DNA of 5,082 bases. It comes from Deltaproteobacteria bacterium (GTDB taxonomy: Bacteria > Desulfobacterota > Desulfarculia > Adiutricales > Adiutricaceae). Numbering within the stretch: position 1 is the stretch's first letter; the number at the start of each line of letters is the position of its first letter. The notes beneath the pieces are model-generated. The model did no database searches. It had not been told where the DNA came from and was given only the letters and a program-made list of their open reading frames with translations. Position numbers and translations under genes: made by a program. Location of the stretch: positions 1 through 5,082 of the forward strand of contig JAISZP010000148.1 in the NCBI GenBank assembly GCA_031269135.1, in the 5' to 3' direction. Shown here one piece after another: positions 1 to 3,754 of this stretch.

Positions 1-566
1 AGGTCGACCGCCACATTGATCAAAGCCAGAGTCAAGGCCGGAAGGATGAAATGTCGCCAGCTGTCGGCCCCGGATACCGGAAACAAGCCCAAATGAAGAG
101 AAAACGTCAAAATCAACAAAAGCCCTAACCAAAAAGCCGGCATAGCCACGAAAATCAAAGCTAGGACCATGATTGTGGAATCGAAGAACGAATACTGCCT
201 GACCGCGCATATGACTCCCAAAGGAATAGACAGTATCGAGGAAATGAACATGGCCAAAATAGCCAATTTAGCGGTGGTGGGGAAACGGGCCATAATTTCC
301 CCAATCACCGGCAATTTCGTCTTAAACGAGACTCCCAAATCCCCTTGCACGGCCCTGCCGACATAACGAAAATACTTGACGATGAAAGGATCGTAAAAGC
401 CGAGCTGCTCATTGAGCTGACGCACGGCGCTCTCGTCCGCCCGCTCTCCCAGGATCAGACGCCCTGGGCTGCCGGGACTAAAAGACATGACGGTGAAAAT
501 TATCAAAGAGATGCCCAGCAGAACCGGCGCCATCATCAGCAGTCTTTTGGCGATGTAGTAAACCAC
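1..566 (-). CDS. DppB-type ABC transporter permease, C-terminus cut by window edge
   Basis: Inner-membrane permease of a peptide/nickel/opine-type ABC importer (binding-protein-dependent transport, DppB/OppB/GsiC family). 188 complete codons are visible; family members are usually a little over 300 residues, so the C-terminal part, including the EAA loop that contacts the ATPase, lies left of the window. Visible landmarks are a first membrane helix at about residues 10-30, the family stretch GDLGVSF at 75-81, RFPTTAKLA at 94-102 opening the second helix, a further helix around 130-157 with PAFWLGLLLI, then LFPVSG at 161-166 and ILPALTLAL at 174-182. The start is GTG at 566-564: an in-frame TGA at 584-582 blocks any longer start, GAAAGGA (583-577) sits 10 nt upstream, and the later ATGs at residues 11-12 would cut into the first helix. 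It follows the solute-binding protein gene after 83 nt, the standard order of dpp/opp-like operons. The family is certain; the substrate is not. Confidence 0.95.
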   Translation of the reverse strand, partial: MVYYIAKRLLMMAPVLLGISLIIFTVMSFSPGSPGRLILGERADESAVRQLNEQLGFYDPFIVKYFRYVGRAVQGDLGVSFKTKLPVIGEIMARFPTTAKLAILAMFISSILSIPLGVICAVRQYSFFDSTIMVLALIFVAMPAFWLGLLLILTFSLHLGLFPVSGADSWRHFILPALTLALINVAVD

Positions 567-576
567 GCCTGGGGAA

Positions 577-583
577 TCCTTTC
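577..583 (-). promoter_or_regulatory. Ribosome binding site of the permease gene
   Basis: GAAAGGA read on the minus strand, 10 nt before the GTG start at 566. It supports GTG rather than the downstream ATG pair as the initiation codon. Confidence 0.7.
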
Positions 584-587
584 AGGG

Positions 588-645
588 GGCGACGTCAGGT
601 TATGATTTCGCCTCATAAATGTCGTCGTCGGCTCCGAACGTCGCC
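588..645 (-). promoter_or_regulatory. Intercistronic inverted repeat between binding-protein and permease genes
   Basis: GGCGACGT (588-595) and ACGTCGCC (638-645) are perfect 8-bp reverse complements separated by 42 nt. They lie between the stop of the solute-binding protein gene and the ribosome binding site of the permease, so the transcript could fold into a long-looped stem that ends just before the permease Shine-Dalgarno. No T-tract follows, so it is not a classical terminator. Intercistronic stems at this place in other binding-protein operons stabilise the upstream message and keep the binding protein more abundant than the permease; that role here is inferred. Confidence 0.4.
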
Positions 646-649
646 GCCT

Positions 650-2176
650 TCACCAGCTGTAGCGGTATATATAATACTGTTCCGTTGCTATGGCTTCAAC
701 GCCCTTGAGATCTTTATCGAAGACCAAATTGGCGGCATTCCACAACAGGGGGATATTGGGGGCTTCAGCAAGCGTAATGCGGCTGACCTGCTCGTAAATT
801 TCCTGTCTGCGGGCTTTATCGGTCGCAATTTTGCCTTCCTCAAGAAGCTTGTCGACCTCAGGGTTTTCATAAGCTCCGTAATTGCCGGTGCTCAAGCAAG
901 CGCCGCAGTACAGATCGTAGATGTAGACGTCCGGATCGAGGCAAATGTAACCCCAGCCGCCGACGAAAGCCTCGAAAGACCCTTTGACCTTAGCCTCGTA
1001 GAAAGCCGCCGCTTCAAGCAGCTCAATTTCCGCAACCACTCCGACCTCGCGCAGCTGGGCCTGAATGACCTCGGCGTGCGCTTTCCTGACCTGATTGACC
1101 GTCAATTTGAAGGTGAATCCATCCGGGTAGCCGGCATCGGCCAAAAGCTGTTTGGCTTTTTCCTGGTCGAAATCAGGCGATTTAATATCCGGCGAATAGC
1201 CAGGCACTCCCGGGGGAATATGGGCGTCGGCCACGATGGCCAAGCCGTTGGTGGCGCCTATGCTGAGAATATTTTTGTCGATTGCGTGAGCTAACGCTTG
1301 ACGGACCCTGACGTCGTCGAAAGGCTTAACTTTGGCGTTGAATTGAATCAAACTGCCCATCAGCGACTGGATGCTGCTGACGGTCAGCTTTTCGTTGGAA
1401 TTTAAGCGCTCGATGTCCTCGGCCGCGGCGTTGACCAGCACGTCAAGTTCCCCTGCTTCCAGGGCCATAGCCGAGGAAGCGGCGTTGGAGATTTGCTTGT
1501 AGACCAGATCGGTTATAGGCGCCTTGGCTGTATGGAAACCATCATGAGCTTTAAGGATGAATTGATCGCCCTGTCTGTATTCGACCAAGCGATAAGGACC
1601 CGAGCCTAACGCCTCGGTCACGAACGGCTTAGGATTGTTTTCCAGATATTTGGCCTCCACCAAGCCGCCGTAAGCTCCCAACAAGGGCAAAAACGCCCCG
1701 TAAGGATGCTTTAAGACGACTTTCAAAGTCAGATCGTCTACGACCTCAGCGCGATCTATGTATCTAAAATAAGTTCCGACCACTGAGGAAGCCACGCACC
1801 GCTCGACCGTCAATTTGGCGTCTATGGCTCTCACCGGCGCCCCATCGTGAAAGGTGGCGTCAGGGTAGAGGTGAAAGACGTATTCCAAGCCGTCAGGCGA
1901 GATTTCCCATTTTTCGGCGCCTCCAGGCACGATATCCCCTTTAGCGTCGACTCTAACGATGGGATCGTAGACGTTGGAGAGAATGCTCTCGGTTATCTGG
2001 TCGTCGAAACCCTGAGGATCAAGGGTGGTGGGAAGGTAAGCTATGCCGATGCGGATGGAGTCTCTATCGCCCGCCGCCCAAACGTCGCCGACTGAGCCAG
2101 GCGGAACTAAAAAAGCAACTGTGAGGAGCCAGCCGAAGATCAGCGCCGGCCATAAAGCCGAACTCGTTTTTCTCAT
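650..2176 (-). CDS. ABC transporter solute-binding protein, family 5 (DppA/OppA-like)
   Basis: Complete 508-residue periplasmic binding protein of the SBP_bac_5 family, which captures peptides, nickel complexes or related solutes for the DppB-type permease encoded next. The N-terminus is a Sec signal peptide: MRK, then a hydrophobic stretch at about residues 8-25, with likely cleavage after VWA (34) or WAA (35). There is no lipobox cysteine, so the protein should be soluble in a periplasm. Family landmarks are LSNVYDPIVR (66-75), the WEISPDGLEYVFHL region (about 90-103), FHDGAPV (109-115), GSGPYRL (191-197), DDVRVRQALAHAIDK (287-301) and LLADAGYPDGF (344-354). The start is ATG at 2176, not the TTG at 2197 that would give a 515-residue form, because AAGGAG lies 9 nt before the ATG and the TTG lies upstream of that site. 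Unusually, three cysteines cluster at 412, 424 and 427 (YICLDP, YCGACL), with another at 127. The ligand cannot be predicted. Confidence 0.96.
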   Translation of the reverse strand: MRKTSSALWPALIFGWLLTVAFLVPPGSVGDVWAAGDRDSIRIGIAYLPTTLDPQGFDDQITESILSNVYDPIVRVDAKGDIVPGGAEKWEISPDGLEYVFHLYPDATFHDGAPVRAIDAKLTVERCVASSVVGTYFRYIDRAEVVDDLTLKVVLKHPYGAFLPLLGAYGGLVEAKYLENNPKPFVTEALGSGPYRLVEYRQGDQFILKAHDGFHTAKAPITDLVYKQISNAASSAMALEAGELDVLVNAAAEDIERLNSNEKLTVSSIQSLMGSLIQFNAKVKPFDDVRVRQALAHAIDKNILSIGATNGLAIVADAHIPPGVPGYSPDIKSPDFDQEKAKQLLADAGYPDGFTFKLTVNQVRKAHAEVIQAQLREVGVVAEIELLEAAAFYEAKVKGSFEAFVGGWGYICLDPDVYIYDLYCGACLSTGNYGAYENPEVDKLLEEGKIATDKARRQEIYEQVSRITLAEAPNIPLLWNAANLVFDKDLKGVEAIATEQYYIYRYSW

Positions 2177-2185
2177 TGTCCGATT

Positions 2186-2191
2186 CTCCTT
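2186..2191 (-). promoter_or_regulatory. Shine-Dalgarno that fixes the binding-protein start
   Basis: AAGGAG on the minus strand, 9 nt before ATG 2176-2174. An in-frame TTG at 2197-2195 lies just upstream of this site, so the longer reading is very unlikely to be used. Confidence 0.85.
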
Positions 2192-2537
2192 AAACAACAG
2201 CCCATCGCCGATCGCCCGGCGGGGAGAAATGAAGACTACGGCTCAAATGCCGCTTGAATGGATGTAAGGCGACTAAATTCCCATTTGACCCACTGGCGAT
2301 TGCAACCAACTCCTCGCTTTTGCGCAGCGGATCGAAAAAATCGACGATTTCTGCTTGAGAAAAATTCCGAAATCAACTCGAAGAAAAAGGCGGCGTCTTA
2401 AGAGCCGATCAGCGCCGAGGAAAAGGCGCCGTAACGACGGCGATCGCTATCGTAGATGTACGCAAAGAGTGAAGGTTCGCGTCGATTGCTTCAAATATAT
2501 CCAAAGCTCTCCCAAATATCTTTTTGAAAATCAGAAT

Positions 2538-2568
2538 AAAAAAACCTGGATCCCGGATGGGATTCAGG
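2538..2568 (-). terminator. Rho-independent terminator-like hairpin pointing left
   Basis: Read on the minus strand, CCTGAATCCC, a 4-nt loop (ATCC), GGGATCCAGG and then seven T residues (2544-2538). The stem is 10 bp with one C-A mismatch. The U-tract is only on this strand; the plus-strand reading has a G-T wobble instead of the mismatch but no T-run after the stem. It would end transcripts coming from the right, just before the region that should hold the transporter promoter. No convincing gene precedes it; the nearest candidate is the small ORF at 2821-2967. Confidence 0.6.
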
Positions 2569-2820
2569 CTTTCACTGAAGTGATCAGCTTATTAGGCGTT
2601 CAAAGATGCTTTGAGAACTTTGGTAAAGCGGCACAGTTCGCTCCGGGCAAAGTGGCGAAATCATCGCCATCGCCAAACAGATTTGTCGCTTCGAGATTAT
2701 GATATCAAAATGGAGGTAAGTTTAAAAGAGAAATAAAATTTTTGGAATCAAAAATAAGAAGTTCGCTTACAGGCAAAACCCTATCAGTTTTTAGTTATGT
2801 TGTCAATTACTTTAGTTTTT

Positions 2821-2967
2821 TCATTTTTCCAGAAATTCAACTTCTGCAATTATGTATGCTTCGCGGCCTAAGTTTGGACGAACAATCTCAAGAAACCTGC
2901 ACTCCAGTTCTTGAGGCTCGTTTTTCCAGGCTGTGCTATGGAGTCTCTTGAGGAATCTAGAGACCAT
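2821..2967 (-). CDS. Possible small protein or gene fragment, 48 codons
   Basis: An ATG-started frame of 48 codons (MVSRFLKRLH at the start, AEVEFLEK before TGA). I do not recognise the product. The composition is protein-like: alternating charged and hydrophobic residues, a Trp at 14, a Cys at 23, and codons such as CTC, AAG, GGC and CGC that resemble the neighbouring transporter genes more than the AT-rich surroundings. Against it, there is no clear Shine-Dalgarno before the ATG, an in-frame TAG lies only 9 codons upstream, and the length is within what chance allows. It lies upstream of the leftward terminator-like hairpin at 2538-2568, with about 250 nt between them. It could be a real small gene, the C-terminal remnant of a decayed gene, or chance. 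Confidence 0.25.
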   Translation of the reverse strand: MVSRFLKRLHSTAWKNEPQELECRFLEIVRPNLGREAYIIAEVEFLEK

Positions 2968-3017
2968 TGCCGGATTTATATAGCTATAAAACTATGTTTT
3001 ATGTCTATGGTTTTAGT

Positions 3018-3188
3018 CATTGATTAAGCAGGTTAGTTTTCAGTCAGAGATAGTTTCCATTGGGGAAATTTCAATTAAGCGATATCTTCATTGAACGATA
3101 ACCTTTCATTGGGCTATATCTTCATTGGGCTATATCCTCATTGAGCGATAGCTTCATAGATCAATAACTTTCATTGAACAATAGCCTT
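3018..3188. repeat. Degenerate tandem repeat array, 16-18 bp period
   Basis: About ten units of the approximate form CATTGAGCGATAGCTT run head to tail. The clearest start at 3072, 3089, 3107, 3123, 3139, 3155 and 3172; units at 3107 and 3123 (CATTGGGCTATATCTT and CATTGGGCTATATCCT) match at 15 of 16 positions. Weaker units begin at 3018, 3041 and 3058. Spacing varies between 14 and 18 bp apart from one longer unit at 3018, so the array does not encode a periodic peptide, and there are no spacers. Confidence 0.8.
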
Positions 3189-3210
3189 CTGCCGCCTCAT
3201 AAAACTATAT

Positions 3211-3275
3211 GTCGGGATTTCCAAGCGGTCCAAGGGCGCAGGTTGTTTTTCTTTACACGCTTCGAGAGGGCGCCT
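3211..3275 (+). pseudogene. tRNA-Tyr-like remnant (5' half resembles a tRNA)
   Basis: The stretch TTTCCAAGCGGTCCAAGGGC (3218-3237) reads like the D-arm of a bacterial tRNA-Tyr (remembered form TTCCCGAGCGGTCAAAGGG). It continues as GCAGG, loop TTGTTTT and TCTTT (3238-3254), in register with a Tyr anticodon arm GCAGA-CTGTAAA-TCTGC, with GTT at the anticodon position. A T-loop-like TTCGAGA follows at 3261-3267. Aligned by eye, about 28 of 39 positions in the 5' half agree. However, the acceptor stem GTCGGGA (3211-3217) has no 3' partner and the T-stem is only partly paired, so it cannot be a working tRNA. It may be a decayed tRNA or a chance likeness. Confidence 0.25.
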
Positions 3276-3328
3276 TTTACATGATAAAATAGGACGATTC
3301 CCCCCCTCTTATCCGGCAAGCCGCAACA

Positions 3329-3481
3329 TTAGAACTTCAAGAGCGCTGAGGATTTTAGAGTAATAACTTTAAAATCCATCGAGACGCTTAAGCCTTCCAG
3401 CTTTTTCCGAATCCTCAAAAGTTGATGCCTGCCGATACAATCTTCCGCAACCGCCTTTACTAAAACAAAATCAATACATAC
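3329..3481 (-). pseudogene. Start-less 50-codon open frame, possible gene remnant
   Basis: An open frame between TGA (3484-3482) and TAA (3331-3329) with no usable start except an internal ATG at 3379. The reading has a coding flavour (IDFVLVKAVAEDCIG near its beginning, MDFKVITLKSSALLKF at its end), with codons such as GCG, GTT and GGC, but I do not recognise a family. No ribosome binding site precedes the internal ATG. An open run of 50 codons is not rare by chance, so this is a weak candidate for the tail of a decayed gene. Confidence 0.2.
3350..3377. repeat. 12-bp inverted repeat with 4-nt loop
   Basis: GGATTTTAGAGT (3350-3361), loop AATA, ACTTTAAAATCC (3366-3377). All twelve positions pair on the plus strand, one as G-T; on the minus strand that pair is a C-A mismatch. 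No T-run follows on either strand, so it is not an intrinsic terminator. It could be a structured RNA element, a protein binding site, or the trace of a small inverted duplication. Confidence 0.65.
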
Positions 3482-3494
3482 TCATCTTCTCTCA

Positions 3495-3589
3495 GACTAG
3501 TTTTTTTTAGGCCTGATTTTCTTCGAGCCTTGATTCTACAGGTCTGTTTTTTCTTCGTGCCTGGTTTCTTCGAGTCTGGTTTCTTTTAG
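3495..3589. repeat. Degenerate tandem repeat array, 14-18 bp period
   Basis: Six units of the approximate form CCTGGTTTCTTCGAG: GACTAGTTTTTTTTAG (3495), CCTGATTTTCTTCGAG (3512), CCTTGATTCTACAG (3528), GTCTGTTTTTTCTTCGTG (3542), CCTGGTTTCTTCGAG (3560) and TCTGGTTTCTTTTAG (3575). The last two match at 12 of 15 positions. The array is pyrimidine-rich on the plus strand, unlike the array at 3018-3188, and ends about 40 bp before the -35 of the ATPase promoter. Confidence 0.75.
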
Positions 3590-3630
3590 CCAGGAGAATA
3601 TCCTCTCGACAAAAAATAAAGATCTCAAGG

Positions 3631-3660
3631 CTGGCAATTTCCTCAACAGCATGCTATAAT
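3631..3660 (+). promoter_or_regulatory. Extended -10 sigma-70 promoter of the ATPase gene
   Basis: A perfect TATAAT (3655-3660) preceded by TGC (3652-3654), the extended -10 signature, with CTGGCA (3631-3636, four of six matches to TTGACA) 18 bp upstream. Transcription should begin near 3667, leaving a leader of about 90 nt before the ATG at 3755. This is the best promoter in the window. Confidence 0.65.
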
Positions 3661-3740
3661 GAAACTGTAAATTAAAATTCAACAGTATGTCATGAGCTTT
3701 ACCATCAACATTCAAAAATATTTTCCCGTACAATTAAGCC

Positions 3741-3746
3741 GGAAGG
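3741..3746 (+). promoter_or_regulatory. Ribosome binding site of the ATPase gene
   Basis: GGAAGG ending 8 nt before ATG 3755-3757, which supports this start and the full N-terminus typical of the family. Confidence 0.75.
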
Positions 3747-3754
3747 TATCCCCC

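Larger units (their letters stand above)
2177..3754. other. Long divergent intergenic region, gene-poor and repeat-rich
   Basis: Between two divergently transcribed units I find no gene that can be called with confidence. The part next to the transporter (2198-2537) is mixed in composition, with several short GC-rich palindromes (for example GCGCC/GGCGC at 2412-2429) and no convincing sigma-70 promoter for the minus-strand operon. The rest is clearly AT-richer and holds the items listed separately: a leftward terminator-like hairpin, a 48-codon ORF, two degenerate tandem arrays, a tRNA-like stretch, a strong hairpin and the promoter of the ATPase gene. Between 2569 and 2820 I see nothing beyond short open frames without ribosome binding sites. 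The whole looks like decayed sequence, which is an inference. Confidence 0.7.

Noticed and set aside
602..1294. 230-codon plus-strand open frame
   Set aside because: It is antisense to the solute-binding protein, whose domains, signal peptide and ribosome binding site are clear; the same applies to frames at 169-366, 345-605, 688-870, 1847-2095 and 2043-2267, shadows of the two transporter genes or their upstream region.
2176..2197. TTG at 2197 as the start of the solute-binding protein
   Set aside because: It lies just upstream of the AAGGAG site that serves the ATG at 2176, and the ATG gives a normal signal peptide.
2198..2330. Promoter for the transporter operon
   Set aside because: TTGGTT and TTGCAA are present on the minus strand, but neither has a recognisable -10 at proper spacing.
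2545..2574. The 2545-2568 hairpin as a plus-strand terminator
   Set aside because: On the plus strand the stem is followed by CTTTCACTG, not a T-tract; the run of seven is on the other side.
2355..2702. 115-codon plus-strand open frame with an Arg-rich start
   Set aside because: It begins with TTG without a ribosome binding site, its first part is a low-complexity Arg/Lys run, it runs through the terminator hairpin at 2538-2568, and no family is recognisable.
2742..2951. 69-codon plus-strand open frame
   Set aside because: No good start or ribosome binding site and no recognisable motif; the opposite strand holds the slightly more gene-like 48-codon frame.
3018..3188. CRISPR array
   Set aside because: Units are contiguous, degenerate and only 14-18 bp apart, with no unique spacers and no cas genes nearby.
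3536..3733. 65-codon minus-strand open frame ending in a Glu/Lys/Arg-rich tail
   Set aside because: It starts with TTG without a ribosome binding site, lies antisense to the ATPase promoter and leader, and its charged tail is just the translation of the 14-18 bp repeat array.
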